64,000 nt of DNA from Flagellimonas sp. 389 (GTDB lineage Bacteria; Bacteroidota; Bacteroidia; Flavobacteriales; Flavobacteriaceae): positions 92,595 through 156,594 of the forward strand of contig NZ_JAHCMU010000012.1 of assembly GCF_018449435.1 (NCBI RefSeq). Direction: 5' to 3'. The notes under the pieces were generated by a model. It worked only from the letters and a program-made list of their open reading frames with translations, ran no database searches and was not told where the DNA came from. Below, piece after piece: positions 40,186 to 50,205 of the stretch. The number at the start of each line of letters is the position of its first letter. Within the stretch, counting starts at the first letter, position 1. Made by a program: the position numbers and the translations under genes.

Positions 40186-40995
40186 TTGAAAAACAGCATA
40201 TACCCCCTACTATTATTATTTCTACTAGCGAGTTGTGAAGAAGTAATCGATATAGAGTTGCCAACTTCTGAACCTAGATTGGTCATAGACGCCATAATAG
40301 GCTATAACCAAAACAATGGAGACCCAATCACTATTGGACAGGTAAAACTTACCCTTACAGCACCTTTTCTTCAAGATGAAATACCGCCTGCAGAGAATGC
40401 AACGGTAACCATTATAGACGAAGAAAATGGACAATCTTTTCCCCTAGTAGAAAGTGACCCAGGTGTTTTTCAAAATGGGTTTCCTGATTTGGAGTTTGAT
40501 AGGGAATATACCCTTATTGTGAATTACGATGGAGAAACCTACACAGCAACACAACAGTTGATACCAGCCCCGGTCATTAGTAGCGCTGTACAAGGAGACG
40601 GTTTTTTGTTCGATGAGGAAGAAGAGACCGAAGTGGTCATCACATTTACAGATACCCCAAACGAACGCAACTACTATTTGTTCTCTTTTGGGTTTGACAA
40701 CTTTTTGGTTGTCGATGATGAATTTTTTGAAGGTAGTGATATTACATTTTCATATTTCTATGAAGATGTTGAACCTGGCGATTTGCTCACGATAACACTA
40801 TTAGGGATTGATAAAAATTTTGCAGATTACGTTGACCTAGCTTTGGTACAATCTGGAGAAAGTGGCGGTGGCCCTTTTGCAACTCCTCCAGCTACCGTTA
40901 AAGGTAATATCCTAAATACGACAACCCCGGAAAATTTCCCTTTTGGCTATTTTAACCTGAGTGAGTTTGACACTGAATTATTGACCGTTGAATGA
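40186..40995 (+). CDS. DUF4249 family lipoprotein
   Basis: 269 residues from a TTG start (no ATG fits). Lipoprotein signal MKNSIYPLLLLFLLASCEE with lipobox LASC. The mature part (VIDIELPTSEPRLVIDAII, NATVTIIDEENGQSF, FDREYTLIVNYDGETYTA) is the beta-rich DUF4249 fold. Members are partners of TonB-dependent receptors, perhaps surface-exposed substrate binders. Its last bases overlap the receptor gene start, so the two are coupled. Usually the receptor gene comes first; here the lipoprotein does. Confidence 0.85.
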   Translation: MKNSIYPLLLLFLLASCEEVIDIELPTSEPRLVIDAIIGYNQNNGDPITIGQVKLTLTAPFLQDEIPPAENATVTIIDEENGQSFPLVESDPGVFQNGFPDLEFDREYTLIVNYDGETYTATQQLIPAPVISSAVQGDGFLFDEEEETEVVITFTDTPNERNYYLFSFGFDNFLVVDDEFFEGSDITFSYFYEDVEPGDLLTITLLGIDKNFADYVDLALVQSGESGGGPFATPPATVKGNILNTTTPENFPFGYFNLSEFDTELLTVE

Positions 40996-43457
40996 AATTA
41001 GATATCTCTTTTTCTATAAATCGCCCTGTTTCATTCAAAACATCGAAAAAACGTAAAATGTCCAAAAGGCAATTGTTTCTTTTTCTTTCCTTGCTGATTA
41101 GCGCTATCTCTTTACAGGCACAAAATAGATTTACGTTAAGTGGCACCATTACAGAAGCTAGCAGTAATGAGACCCTAATAGGAGTAACCATAGCGTTTCC
41201 AGAGTTAAAAACAGGTGTAACCACCAACGAGTATGGGTTTTACTCCATCACACTGCCACAAGGTGAGTATGAAGTTATTGTTAGCTATTTGGGTTTTCAG
41301 GAGGTTCGTGAGACTATAAACCTATCCCTTAATATAAAAAAAGACTTTGAGCTCAATGAAGAAGCGGAACAACTGGACGAAGTTATCGTTTCTGAAAATC
41401 CAGAGCGTTTGGATATTGTAAAACCTCAAATGAGCGTAAATACCCTTGCGGTGCAGACCATAAAACAAATACCCGTGGTACTGGGCGAGGCGGATGTCAT
41501 CAAGTCGCTACTTTTATTACCTGGTGTTTCCAATGCTGGTGAAGCTTCTTCAGGATTTAACGTGCGTGGTGGTGCAGCGGACCAAAATCTTATTCTATTG
41601 GATGAAGCCATCGTATTTAACTCATCTCATCTTTTTGGGTTCTTTTCGGTTTTTAACCCAGATGCCATAAAAGATGTAAAACTGTTTAAAGGAGGTATCC
41701 CCGCTAGGTATGGCGGAAGACTTTCGTCTGTTTTGGAAATATTTCAAAAGGAAGGCAACAGTAAGGAATTTAAGGTAAACGGTGGAATTGGTGCCGTGGC
41801 CAGCAGACTGCTCGTGGAAGGCCCGATTATCAAGGATAGAACGGCTTTCTTGGCAGGTGGCAGGGCTTCATATGCACACTTGTTTTTACCGTTTTTTGAT
41901 ATTGACAACAAAGCCTACTTCTATGACCTGAATACCAAAATCAACCATAAGATCAACGATAGGAACAACATATTTTTATCGGGTTATTTTGGGCGTGATT
42001 TGTTCAGCATCAATGACAGCTTTGTAAATACCTACGGTAATGCCGTAGGGAACTTTAGATGGAACCATTTGTTCTCGGACAAATTGTTTTCGAACCTGTC
42101 CATAATCTATTCCGATTATTTCTATGGCCTAGAACTCGATTTTGTAGGTTTTGAATGGGATTCGGGGATTCAAAATTTCAATCTAAAGTATGACCTCAAA
42201 CATTATATCAACGATAAGTTTCAGTTGAATTATGGATTGAACAATATATACTATGTATTCAATCCCGGTGAAATAAAACCGAACAGGGAAGATTCGGGAA
42301 TAGTCGCAGACCAGCTTACAAAAAAATATGCAAATGAAGCTGCAGCCTATGTTGATGTGCAGCACAAAGTCTCAGAAAGGCTGAGCCTTAACTATGGGCT
42401 TCGGGTCAGTCATTTTAACCGATTGGGGCAAGATGAATTTTTTGTTTACGAAAATGACAATGCCGTCATTTTTGATCCTTCCATTGGGATATATAGAGAA
42501 GGAACACCCACAGATACCATAAGTTCCAGCCGGGGCAACAGCTTAGATACGTTTACCAATTTTGAACCAAGGATATCGTTATCCTATAATTTTAACGGAA
42601 AAAGTTCCGTAAAGGCAAGCTATACGCGATTAGCACAATACTTACATTTACTTTCCAATACCAACTCCCCTACTCCCTTAGATGTATGGACTCCCAGTGG
42701 TCCATTTGTTGAGCCACAATTACTGGACCAATATGCCATAGGCTATTTTCAGAATATAAAAGATGGCGTATTCGCCTTGGAAACCGAGTTGTTTTATAAG
42801 GATATCCAAAATAGAATCGATTATATAGATGGTGCAAACTTGATTGCAAATAATGCCATTGAACAAGTAATCTTAAATGGAGAAGCCCGCGCTTATGGGT
42901 TGGAAATCTTATTTAGAAAGAACGAAGGGCGTTTTAAGGGGTGGTTGGCCTACACACTTTCAAAATCAGAGCAGAGGACACCTGCAAGAACCTCAACAGA
43001 AACGAACGGAATATCACCATTGGAAACCGGTATTAATTCAGGGAAATGGTACAATACGCCTTATGACAAAACCCATGATATTTCGGTATTCGGTAGTTTT
43101 GATATAAACGAGAAATGGAACTTTAATGCAAACTTTGTATACCAAACAGGCCAACCTACAAATTATCCCATAGGCCAATTTGAGTTTCAAGGGATTACCA
43201 TTCCATTTTTTGGAGAACGTAATGTAGAGCGTTTACCCGCCTACCATAGACTGGACATTTCGGCAACATTGACTCCAAAAAGAAATAAAAGAAAAAAGGT
43301 GCAATCGGAATGGGTGTTTAGTATCTACAATGCTTATAATCGTATGAATGCGGCTTCTATCAACTTCAGGGAAAATGAGGACAGTGGTAGAAATGAAGCA
43401 CTCAGGACTTCGATATTCGGGATTATTCCTGCGGTGACCTATAATTTTAGGTTTTGA
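40992..43457 (+). CDS. TonB-dependent outer-membrane receptor with carboxypeptidase-regulatory-like domain
   Basis: Up to 821 residues; an ATG at 41058 (MSKRQLFLFLSLLISAISLQAQ) gives a clean signal peptide, while the ATG at 40992 overlaps the previous gene. N-terminal CarboxypepD_reg-like domain (FTLSGTITEASSNETLIGVTI, FYSITLPQGEYEVIVSYLGF), then a plug domain (NTLAVQTIKQIPVVLGEADVIK, FNVRGGAADQNLILLDEA) and a 22-strand barrel ending in aromatic YNFRF. It imports a ligand using TonB energy. Substrate unknown. Confidence 0.93.
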   Translation: MKLDISFSINRPVSFKTSKKRKMSKRQLFLFLSLLISAISLQAQNRFTLSGTITEASSNETLIGVTIAFPELKTGVTTNEYGFYSITLPQGEYEVIVSYLGFQEVRETINLSLNIKKDFELNEEAEQLDEVIVSENPERLDIVKPQMSVNTLAVQTIKQIPVVLGEADVIKSLLLLPGVSNAGEASSGFNVRGGAADQNLILLDEAIVFNSSHLFGFFSVFNPDAIKDVKLFKGGIPARYGGRLSSVLEIFQKEGNSKEFKVNGGIGAVASRLLVEGPIIKDRTAFLAGGRASYAHLFLPFFDIDNKAYFYDLNTKINHKINDRNNIFLSGYFGRDLFSINDSFVNTYGNAVGNFRWNHLFSDKLFSNLSIIYSDYFYGLELDFVGFEWDSGIQNFNLKYDLKHYINDKFQLNYGLNNIYYVFNPGEIKPNREDSGIVADQLTKKYANEAAAYVDVQHKVSERLSLNYGLRVSHFNRLGQDEFFVYENDNAVIFDPSIGIYREGTPTDTISSSRGNSLDTFTNFEPRISLSYNFNGKSSVKASYTRLAQYLHLLSNTNSPTPLDVWTPSGPFVEPQLLDQYAIGYFQNIKDGVFALETELFYKDIQNRIDYIDGANLIANNAIEQVILNGEARAYGLEILFRKNEGRFKGWLAYTLSKSEQRTPARTSTETNGISPLETGINSGKWYNTPYDKTHDISVFGSFDINEKWNFNANFVYQTGQPTNYPIGQFEFQGITIPFFGERNVERLPAYHRLDISATLTPKRNKRKKVQSEWVFSIYNAYNRMNAASINFRENEDSGRNEALRTSIFGIIPAVTYNFRF

Positions 43458-43475
43458 TCAGTTTCTATTTTGCTA

Positions 43476-44798
43476 TTATAAAACTTGATATAACAACAAA
43501 ATCAACGTTATCCCTACCACTCCTTGTAAAAGAGTTCCCAAAGTGTGTCCTTTCAAAGCGTTCTTTACATCAATATTGGAAAACTGCGAAACCACCCAAA
43601 AATAACTATCGTTGATATGGGATACGGTCATGGCCCCAGCTCCTATGGCCAATACCGCAAATGCCTTATCCGTAGCTCCGACCAAACCAAAAGTCTCCAA
43701 TAAGGGCGCTATGATGGCCGAGGTAGTAATAATAGCTACCGTAGAAGATCCCTGCGCCGTTTTGAGCACCATGGCAATAACGAAAGCTATCAAAAGACCA
43801 CCAATCCCAGAGCTGGATTCGAAATTAATCACCGAAGCAATATCAATTGTCCGTAAAATAGCTCCAAAAGCTCCCCCGGCACCTGTTATCAATACAATGA
43901 GCCCCGCTTGTTTAAAGGCTTCGGTAACCCAGCCCTTCTTTTGCTTTGCAGGTACTTTTCGCCCCAACGAAACAGCCAATAGAACCCCTGCCAAAAGTGC
44001 AATGATAGGATTGCCCAAAAAATTGAAAACATCAAAAACAAGTTCCTTTCCCAATGGGTATGTGGGGTAGCTTACAATTGACTTCATGGCTATAAGAACA
44101 ATGGGTACGATAAGCGGCAAAAAAGCCTGAAAAGGTGTAATGCCAAAATCCTTCTGAGCATCATCGGCGGCAACGACTTTGTCGGTAACTTCTTCCTTTA
44201 GGGATTTTCCAATAAACCGTGCCCAAAAATACCCTGTCAACGACACGGGTACCGAAACCAACAGTCCAAAAATCAAGACCATTCCCAAATCAGCTTCCAA
44301 AATTGCTGCTGCGGCCAAAGGACCTGGCGTTGGCGGAACAAACACATGTGCTGCGTACAATCCGGTTGCAAGGGATATCGCAAAAACCAGCACGGGAATT
44401 CCTGTTTTCTTGCTGATGGCTTTGTTCAAAGACGAGAGGATGATAAATCCAGAGTCACAAAAAACTGGAATTGAAATCAAATAGCCCGCTAAATTAATGG
44501 CTAGCGGCGACCTTTTCAATCCCACCAATTTTAAAACGTAATTTGCCAATACCTTTGTACTCCCGGTTCGCTCCAGATAAATGCCGATAACTGTTCCAAA
44601 AGCAATAACAAGACCAATGCTCGACAGTGTTTTTCCAAAACCTTCGCCCAATGTATCCATAATATCCTTGGGGGAAAGTCCAAGTAAAAATCCTGTGGAT
44701 ACTGCGGCTATTGTCAACGAAAAGACAGGATGCATTTTAAACCTGACGGTAGCGAGAATAATAAATAGAATAACTACGGCCAGTACAAGAATCTCCAT
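43476..44798 (-). CDS. GntP family permease (gluconate-type transporter)
   Basis: 440 residues from the ATG giving MEILVLAVVILFIILATVRFK. About 12-14 membrane segments; GntP-typical blocks SLTIAAVSTGFLLGLSP, GTVIGIYLERTGS, FCDSGFIILSSL, HVFVPPTPGPLAAA and KTAQGSSTVAIITTSAI. It carries gluconate or a related sugar acid by proton symport. No sugar-acid catabolic gene is nearby, so the substrate is uncertain. Convergent with the TonB receptor gene. Confidence 0.92.
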   Translation of the reverse strand: MEILVLAVVILFIILATVRFKMHPVFSLTIAAVSTGFLLGLSPKDIMDTLGEGFGKTLSSIGLVIAFGTVIGIYLERTGSTKVLANYVLKLVGLKRSPLAINLAGYLISIPVFCDSGFIILSSLNKAISKKTGIPVLVFAISLATGLYAAHVFVPPTPGPLAAAAILEADLGMVLIFGLLVSVPVSLTGYFWARFIGKSLKEEVTDKVVAADDAQKDFGITPFQAFLPLIVPIVLIAMKSIVSYPTYPLGKELVFDVFNFLGNPIIALLAGVLLAVSLGRKVPAKQKKGWVTEAFKQAGLIVLITGAGGAFGAILRTIDIASVINFESSSGIGGLLIAFVIAMVLKTAQGSSTVAIITTSAIIAPLLETFGLVGATDKAFAVLAIGAGAMTVSHINDSYFWVVSQFSNIDVKNALKGHTLGTLLQGVVGITLILLLYQVL

Positions 44799-44856
44799 GC
44801 TCAATTTTTGTAAAATACCTGCTAAATATAAGGTAATATTCCTATTTTAGTTCTGT

Positions 44857-45090
44857 ATGAGAACGGATAAAGAACTTCTGATCAAAGGGCTTAAATTTCT
44901 TGGTTACACCGTAGCTTTTATGTTTTTGGCGCCTTTTGTCATATCCCAAGCTTTTAAAAATCAAGACCACCCTGCATATGTTCCTGTACTGGTCATTGGA
45001 CTTTTATTGGCCATTGTCGCAATCGGTTTTGGGTTTTATTCCATCAAGATTTTTATGGATGCAATCTTTGGGAAGAAATCGAAAAGTTAA
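44857..45090 (+). CDS. Small membrane protein, DUF6095-like
   Basis: 77 residues, two membrane segments (YTVAFMFLAPFVISQAF and VPVLVIGLLLAIVAIGFGFYSIKIF) and a charged tail (FGKKSKS). Begins MRTDKELLIKGLKFLGY. I recognise it as a small flavobacterial family of unknown function. Its last four bases overlap the convergent DUF4294 gene. Confidence 0.75.
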   Translation: MRTDKELLIKGLKFLGYTVAFMFLAPFVISQAFKNQDHPAYVPVLVIGLLLAIVAIGFGFYSIKIFMDAIFGKKSKS

Positions 45091-45767
45091 TTTTTCTTTT
45101 TGGAATCTTTCTTCCATTTATTGCTCAACTGTGCATAATCATAATCCAGCACAGATTCTTGTCGTTCCAGTTTTTGAGCGGCAAAAGCACGCTGCAAAAT
45201 GTCTTCGATCAAGTAATCTTCATGGATACGGTCTGGGTGGAATTCTTCTTTTATGCTGATTTTAAAGGCCTTTGCCGTAGTATTGTACCAAAATGCACGC
45301 CAACCGTTGCGTAATTCCTTTACCAAGTTGAAAGCGGTCTTTCCTGTTTGACGATAAATCAATTTAATCAATATTTGGCCTTCGGTACGGGTTAGCTTCT
45401 TCAGTTTCTCCGAAAACTCACCCTCAATATACTTTTGTACTGTCTTCGTATACTTTTTGCGGTGGCGTTTCTTTTTGATTTTCCCTAAGCTGTCGTTCAA
45501 TTCCACTAAACGTTCTGCTGCCAGCTTAGCATATGGATATACTTTTAGGGTTTTGCGTCTAAGAATGTAGTAACGCAATTTCTCTTTTCGGTCTGCGAAT
45601 TCAAGTTTACCAAACAAATAAACTTCGCCTATTTCGATAGAGCTACGAAGAATAGAATCACCTTCAAACCTTATATAATAATCAGTAACCGAATCTTTTT
45701 CAACTTCTTGGGAAAAGCCAAGTGAAAAAAACAATGAAAAAATTATAACAAAGCTGTAACGAAACAT
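45087..45767 (-). CDS. DUF4294 domain protein, exported
   Basis: 226 residues. Signal peptide MFRYSFVIIFSLFFSLGFSQ. The DUF4294 core reads RYYILRRKTLKVYPYAKLAAERLVELND, then LTRTEGQILIKLIYRQTGKTAFNLVKELRNGWRAFWYN. Positively charged throughout (many Lys/Arg runs). The function is unknown. It ends at a convergent junction with the DUF6095 gene and diverges from the M42 peptidase gene, 102 bases away. Confidence 0.82.
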   Translation of the reverse strand: MFRYSFVIIFSLFFSLGFSQEVEKDSVTDYYIRFEGDSILRSSIEIGEVYLFGKLEFADRKEKLRYYILRRKTLKVYPYAKLAAERLVELNDSLGKIKKKRHRKKYTKTVQKYIEGEFSEKLKKLTRTEGQILIKLIYRQTGKTAFNLVKELRNGWRAFWYNTTAKAFKISIKEEFHPDRIHEDYLIEDILQRAFAAQKLERQESVLDYDYAQLSNKWKKDSKKKN

Positions 45768-45844
45768 TCGTACTATTTAACAAAAGTCCTGCCAAAATTA
45801 AGGATAAACACAGTATTTGGCTATTAAATAAAAGTGAATATTGT

Positions 45845-45852
45845 TATGTTTG
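45845..45852 (+). promoter_or_regulatory. Candidate -7 box for the M42 peptidase gene
   Basis: TATGTTTG, matching TAnnTTTG, 18 bases upstream of the ATG. A TTG lies 25 bases upstream of it, longer than ideal. Confidence 0.45.
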
Positions 45853-45869
45853 TGGACTAAACTATAGAA

Positions 45870-46958
45870 ATGGCCGCATCAAAAATCATTACTTCCAAAT
45901 CCTTAAAATTCTTTGAAAAATATCTGAACAATGCCTCTCCAACTGGTTATGAATGGGAAGGGCAAAAAATTTGGATGGACTATTTAAAGCCCTACGTGGA
46001 TGATTTTATTACCGATACCTATGGTACTGCTGTTGGGGTCATTAATCCAGATGCAAAATTTAAAGTGGTCATTGAAGGACATTCCGATGAGATTTCCTGG
46101 TATGTTAACTATATTACTGATAACGGCCTATTGTATGTTATTAGAAATGGAGGGAGCGATCACCAGATTGCACCTTCAAAATGGGTGAATATCCATACCA
46201 AAAATGGTATCGTGAAAGGTGTTTTTGGTTGGCCGGCCATACATACAAGGAATAGAAGCAAAGAAGAACCGCCAAAAATCGATAATATTTTTATTGACAT
46301 AGGTGCAAAAGATAAAGAAGAGGTCGAGAAGATGGGTGTACATGTAGGTTGTGTCATAACCTACCCAGATGAATTTCAGGTATTGAACAAAGACAAGTTT
46401 GTTTGTCGTGCCATTGACAACAGAGCTGGAGGTTTTATGATTGCCGAAGTTGCACGTCTATTGCATGAAAACAAAAAGAAATTGCCATTTGGCTTGTATA
46501 TCACCAACTCCGTACAGGAAGAAATTGGGTTGCGCGGTGCCGAAATGATCACCCAGACCATAAAACCCAACATTGCCATCGTAACGGACGTTTGCCATGA
46601 CACCACTACCCCAATGATCGATAAAAAGAAAGAAGGCGAAACCGGGATGGGTTCAGGTCCTGTAATCTCTTATGCCCCTGCCGTACAGAACAAATTGAGA
46701 GAGCGTATCATTGAAACCGCGGAAGCAAAAGAAATACCTTTTCAACGTTTAGCTGCATCACGTTACACGGGGACGGATACGGACGCCTTTGCCTATAGCA
46801 ATGGTGGCGTTGCATCGGCTCTGATTTCCTTACCGCTCAGATATATGCATACTACAGTGGAAATGGTCCATAAAGATGATGTGGAAAATGTAATCCGATT
46901 GATTTACGAAACATTACTGACCATAAAAGAGGGGGAAACCTTTAGTTATTTTGATTAG
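45870..46958 (+). CDS. M42 family aminopeptidase
   Basis: 362 residues. Metal and catalytic residues are visible: IEGHSDEISWYV (His-x-Asp), CRAIDNRAGGFM (bridging Asp), VQEEIGLRGAEM (catalytic Glu pair), IVTDVCHDT and the C-terminal LRYMHTTVEMV. The family forms large tetrahedral cytoplasmic particles that trim peptides. Own promoter, single gene. Confidence 0.93.
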   Translation: MAASKIITSKSLKFFEKYLNNASPTGYEWEGQKIWMDYLKPYVDDFITDTYGTAVGVINPDAKFKVVIEGHSDEISWYVNYITDNGLLYVIRNGGSDHQIAPSKWVNIHTKNGIVKGVFGWPAIHTRNRSKEEPPKIDNIFIDIGAKDKEEVEKMGVHVGCVITYPDEFQVLNKDKFVCRAIDNRAGGFMIAEVARLLHENKKKLPFGLYITNSVQEEIGLRGAEMITQTIKPNIAIVTDVCHDTTTPMIDKKKEGETGMGSGPVISYAPAVQNKLRERIIETAEAKEIPFQRLAASRYTGTDTDAFAYSNGGVASALISLPLRYMHTTVEMVHKDDVENVIRLIYETLLTIKEGETFSYFD

Positions 46959-47093
46959 ACAATACAGTATATTAATTCTTTGCTTCTCCAAAACCATCAT
47001 TTATCAAGTCAAAGAGGGCATCGGTCAATTTAGCGTCTGATTATTCTTTTTTTCATCTTTACTTAACGGGTATTAATCCTAAAAATACTTGTT

Positions 47094-47432
47094 TTGAATA
47101 GATTTATTTTTTTCTGTTTTATATTGGCCATATTGGCTTGTAGCAATGGTGATAATCCAGCTCCTTTCGTTTCTGATATTAGAACAACTCCTATCATAAC
47201 TAGTTTCAGTCCTATTTCCGGACCAGTGGGAACGGTTATCACAATTGAAGGTTTTAATTTTGATGGCTCTGGACAATCTGTAAATATAGGTAGCACAGAA
47301 ACAATAGTTATAAGTGCTTCAAATACTAAAATTGAAACAGTCGTCTTAACTGAAACTATCACTGATAATATCATAGTTACAGTAAACGGCAGGTCGGGTT
47401 CTTCAGAAAACAAATTCACTGTACTTCCATAG
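47094..47432 (+). CDS. Small IPT/TIG-domain lipoprotein
   Basis: 112 residues from a TTG start. Lipoprotein signal MNRFIFFCFILAILACSNGD (lipobox ILAC). The rest is one IPT/TIG immunoglobulin-like domain: PIITSFSPISGPVGTVITIEG, FNFDGSGQSVNIGST, and a terminal VTVNGRSGSSENKFTVLP. A tiny surface lipoprotein of unknown role; TIG domains usually sit in surface receptors. Confidence 0.75.
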   Translation: MNRFIFFCFILAILACSNGDNPAPFVSDIRTTPIITSFSPISGPVGTVITIEGFNFDGSGQSVNIGSTETIVISASNTKIETVVLTETITDNIIVTVNGRSGSSENKFTVLP

Positions 47433-47594
47433 TTAAAAATTTTGACCAAGGTTTTTTTATTTTTTTAATTATGCTGCGCTTTTGAATTCTATTTAGTGTT
47501 AGAATTACCTTTCTAAAAAATACGCTTTCTGTTCACAACAAATGATTTTATATTTTCATTATTTTAGACATCATTCACCAATTTTGATGGAATT

Positions 47595-48155
47595 ATGATA
47601 CTTGACAAACTTGATCACGATGAGCGAGTAGACATTCTTGACGAAAATGGAAAGTTTACAGGAAAATCCTGCTTGAAATCGAAAGCACATCGTAAAGGAT
47701 TGTATCATCCAACCGTTCATGTATGGTGTTATTCCAATGATGGCTTGGTCTTGCTACAACGTAGGGGGCGTTCCAAAAAGAACTTCCCCTTAAAATGGGA
47801 TATCTCTGTCGCTGGACATGTAGGTGCTGGAGAATCCCTCGAAAAAGCAGCTGTTAGAGAAGTTCGAGAAGAAATAGGGCTTAAAATATCAACACTGGAG
47901 CTGGAAAAAATAGCTGTTTTTAAAACAAAGCATAAACACAGTGAAACATTTCTGGACCATGAATACAACCATACCTATCTATGCAAGTTAGATGCTACAA
48001 CAAAGCTCCAAAAACAGGAATCCGAAGTAGAAGAATTAAAATGGTTTTCCATAGAACAATTCAAAGAATGGGTACATCAAAAAAATCCGGATTTAGTGCC
48101 CAATAGCAATGAACGTTACGAAAAGGTGATCCTTGAAATTGAATCACGGATTTAA
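47595..48155 (+). CDS. NUDIX hydrolase (isopentenyl-diphosphate isomerase-like group)
   Basis: 186 residues. The complete Nudix box is in the stretch starting [14 protein letters not shown] and ending REVREEIGL, following LKWDISVAG. The N-terminal [30 protein letters not shown] is of the kind found in IDI-like and YfcD-like proteins. Likely a nucleoside-diphosphate-X hydrolase; no pathway context. Its 3' end overlaps the convergent hisS by 12 bases. Confidence 0.9.
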   Translation: MILDKLDHDERVDILDENGKFTGKSCLKSKAHRKGLYHPTVHVWCYSNDGLVLLQRRGRSKKNFPLKWDISVAGHVGAGESLEKAAVREVREEIGLKISTLELEKIAVFKTKHKHSETFLDHEYNHTYLCKLDATTKLQKQESEVEELKWFSIEQFKEWVHQKNPDLVPNSNERYEKVILEIESRI

Positions 48156-49526
48156 TTCGTTGACAAAAATTTCAGGATGCTGTAATTCGTAGGTTTTCTG
48201 TTCACCGCTGGACATGTTTTTGATCACAAAATGGCCATCGGAGAGCTCTTTATCCCCCAATAAAATAACATACGGTACATTTCTGCGGTCTGCGTATTTA
48301 AATTGCTTCTGGACTTTTGCGGAAGAAGGATACAAATCGGCTCTAACCCCTTTGCTTCGTAGCTGGGAAATCAACTTTAAGGCCGCTTTCGCTTCTGCTT
48401 CACCAAAATTAAGGCAAAGAACATCCAAAGAGACCGAGACCGCATCAGGAAATAGGTTCAACTCTTCCAGAACCAAATAGATTCGATCTAATCCAAAAGA
48501 AATCCCTACCCCACTAACATCCTTTAATCCAAAAATCCCAGTCAGATCATCATAACGACCTCCACCACCAATCGAGCCCATGGTTACTCCTGCCGGTGCA
48601 CTCACTTCAAAAATAGCTCCAGTGTAATAGTTGAGTCCACGGGCCAAGGTAACATCCAATTGCAGCTTGGCCGTTTGCAAACCAAGATCTTCAATATGTT
48701 TCACGATATCTTCCAATTCCGCTACTCCGTCCATTCCAACCTCAGATTCAGCAAGTAATGTTTTCAATTGCTCCAATTGTACTTTGCTAGAGCCTGACAT
48801 AGCAAATAATGGAGCTGCTTTTTCAATGGCGGTTTCTGAAATGCCCTTGGATAGCATCTCCTTTTTAACGCCCTCCTCCCCTATTTTGTCTAATTTGTCC
48901 AATGCAACGGTAAAGTCAATCAATAAGTGCTTTGCCCCAATTACTTCTGCAATACCCGACAATACTTTTCTATTGTTGATTTTTATGGTGGTATCCGCTA
49001 ATTTTAAATCGGTAAAGACCGCATCGTATAACTGTATCAATTCCACTTCTTGCAGCAAAGAATTAGAACCGACCACATCGGCATCACACTGATAAAACTC
49101 ACGAAAACGCCCTTTTTGTGGTCTATCCGCCCGCCAAACAGGCTGAATTTGATACCGTTTAAAGGGAAAATCAATTTCATTTTGGTGCATGACCACGTAC
49201 CGCGCAAAAGGAACGGTCAAATCATAGCGAAGTGCTTTTTCCGAAATCTTTGGAGTTAATGTGGATGAGTCTTTTGAACTGTAGGTTACATCATCCACCT
49301 TAGAGATATAATCCCCAGAGTTTAAAATCTTAAAAATCAAGCGATCTCCTTCTTCGCCATATTTTCCCAGTAAGGTTTCCGAATTTTCAAAGGATGGTGT
49401 CTCTATAGGGCGGAAACCATAAACCTCAAAATGCCTTTTTATGGTTTCCATGATGTAGTTGCGCTTGGTAACTTCAGTTGGGGAAAAATCACGGGTTCCT
49501 TTGGGTATGGATGGTTTTTGTGGCAT
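48144..49526 (-). CDS. hisS: Histidyl-tRNA synthetase
   Basis: 460 residues. Class II motifs are recognisable: [10 protein letters not shown] with the motif 1 helix, motif 2 [39 protein letters not shown] (His-binding loop) and motif 3 [19 protein letters not shown]-terminal anticodon-binding domain follows ([18 protein letters not shown]). Charges tRNA-His. It is preceded by a good -7 box. Confidence 0.97.
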   Translation of the reverse strand: MPQKPSIPKGTRDFSPTEVTKRNYIMETIKRHFEVYGFRPIETPSFENSETLLGKYGEEGDRLIFKILNSGDYISKVDDVTYSSKDSSTLTPKISEKALRYDLTVPFARYVVMHQNEIDFPFKRYQIQPVWRADRPQKGRFREFYQCDADVVGSNSLLQEVELIQLYDAVFTDLKLADTTIKINNRKVLSGIAEVIGAKHLLIDFTVALDKLDKIGEEGVKKEMLSKGISETAIEKAAPLFAMSGSSKVQLEQLKTLLAESEVGMDGVAELEDIVKHIEDLGLQTAKLQLDVTLARGLNYYTGAIFEVSAPAGVTMGSIGGGGRYDDLTGIFGLKDVSGVGISFGLDRIYLVLEELNLFPDAVSVSLDVLCLNFGEAEAKAALKLISQLRSKGVRADLYPSSAKVQKQFKYADRRNVPYVILLGDKELSDGHFVIKNMSSGEQKTYELQHPEIFVNELNP

Positions 49527-49543
49527 GCGTTTTATTTGTTGTG

Positions 49544-49551
49544 CAAATATA
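49544..49551 (-). promoter_or_regulatory. Candidate -7 box for hisS
   Basis: TATATTTG on the minus strand, 18 bases upstream of the hisS ATG. Matches TAnnTTTG; no clear -33 element. Confidence 0.5.
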
Positions 49552-49608
49552 CGTTGTATGGTGAATTTACTTAAGACTTATTGACTGCGCTCGAAACGAT
49601 AGAACTAC

Positions 49609-50079
49609 TCAATCAATAATCTGGTCGAACCACTTGTACAATTCGCCTTTAGTGATTACCGCTCCTTGCTGAATTAAATTGAATTTATCCAGATTTTTAT
49701 CCTCTGAATAGGCTTTAGATGCGGTCAGGTATTCCACAAAATCAGATTGGAAATTACGTTTGAACCAGCTAAAACCTTCCTTGGTCCGTAAATCGATATT
49801 AGGATTCATCACTTTAACAGAAAACAACTTCATTTCTTTATCGGTCAAATGAAACAAATGCATATGCAGTTCGGAAATATTCTCCAGATATTCGACTTTG
49901 CTTAGTACACCTTCCCAAATCAAATCACTAAATACATCAAGTTCTTCTTCGGCAACTTCTGGTTTTTCCTGTTTTAACTTGGTCCATTCCTCCGCAGTGA
50001 TGGACTGAGTAGCTAAAAAGTTGATGAATTCTGGATGCAGCTCTTCCAATTGCTGCTGTGTCAATCGCGTATATTTCAT
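49609..50079 (-). CDS. DUF6495-like protein of unknown function
   Basis: 156 residues from MKYTRLTQQQLEELHPEF; a frame extension upstream (MVFYFCQ) is unlikely to be used. Mostly helical, rich in Glu and Lys, with no signal peptide. The line VAEEELDVFSDLIWEGVLSKVEYLENIS and the later FSWFKRNFQSDFVEYL mark a small conserved Bacteroidota family. Function unknown. Lies upstream of hisS on the same strand (82-base gap). Confidence 0.65.
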   Translation of the reverse strand: MKYTRLTQQQLEELHPEFINFLATQSITAEEWTKLKQEKPEVAEEELDVFSDLIWEGVLSKVEYLENISELHMHLFHLTDKEMKLFSVKVMNPNIDLRTKEGFSWFKRNFQSDFVEYLTASKAYSEDKNLDKFNLIQQGAVITKGELYKWFDQIID

Positions 50080-50163
50080 TTGGCAAAAATAAAAAACCAT
50101 AGATTTAAAATCTTTGGTTTTTCAGTAAAAAGCTTTCTTCCTGTAATCTTGGCCCTCCCTCAA

Positions 50164-50181
50164 TCCCTCCCTAGGGAGGGA
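50164..50181. repeat. Perfect 18-bp GC-rich palindrome
   Basis: TCCCTCCCTAGGGAGGGA with a further CCCTCCCT direct copy to the left. Located 25 bases past the stop of the SprB-repeat gene. It could end transcription of that gene or be a dispersed repeat; no T-run follows on the minus strand. Confidence 0.5.
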
Positions 50182-50205
50182 AGTAGCCTTTATTTGAAAG
50201 TTTAG

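Noticed and set aside
49581..49600. Second copy of the prmC-type palindrome upstream of hisS (TTGACTGCGCTCGAAACG)
   Set aside because: Only part of the word matches and no inverted partner is present, so it is not reported as a repeat.
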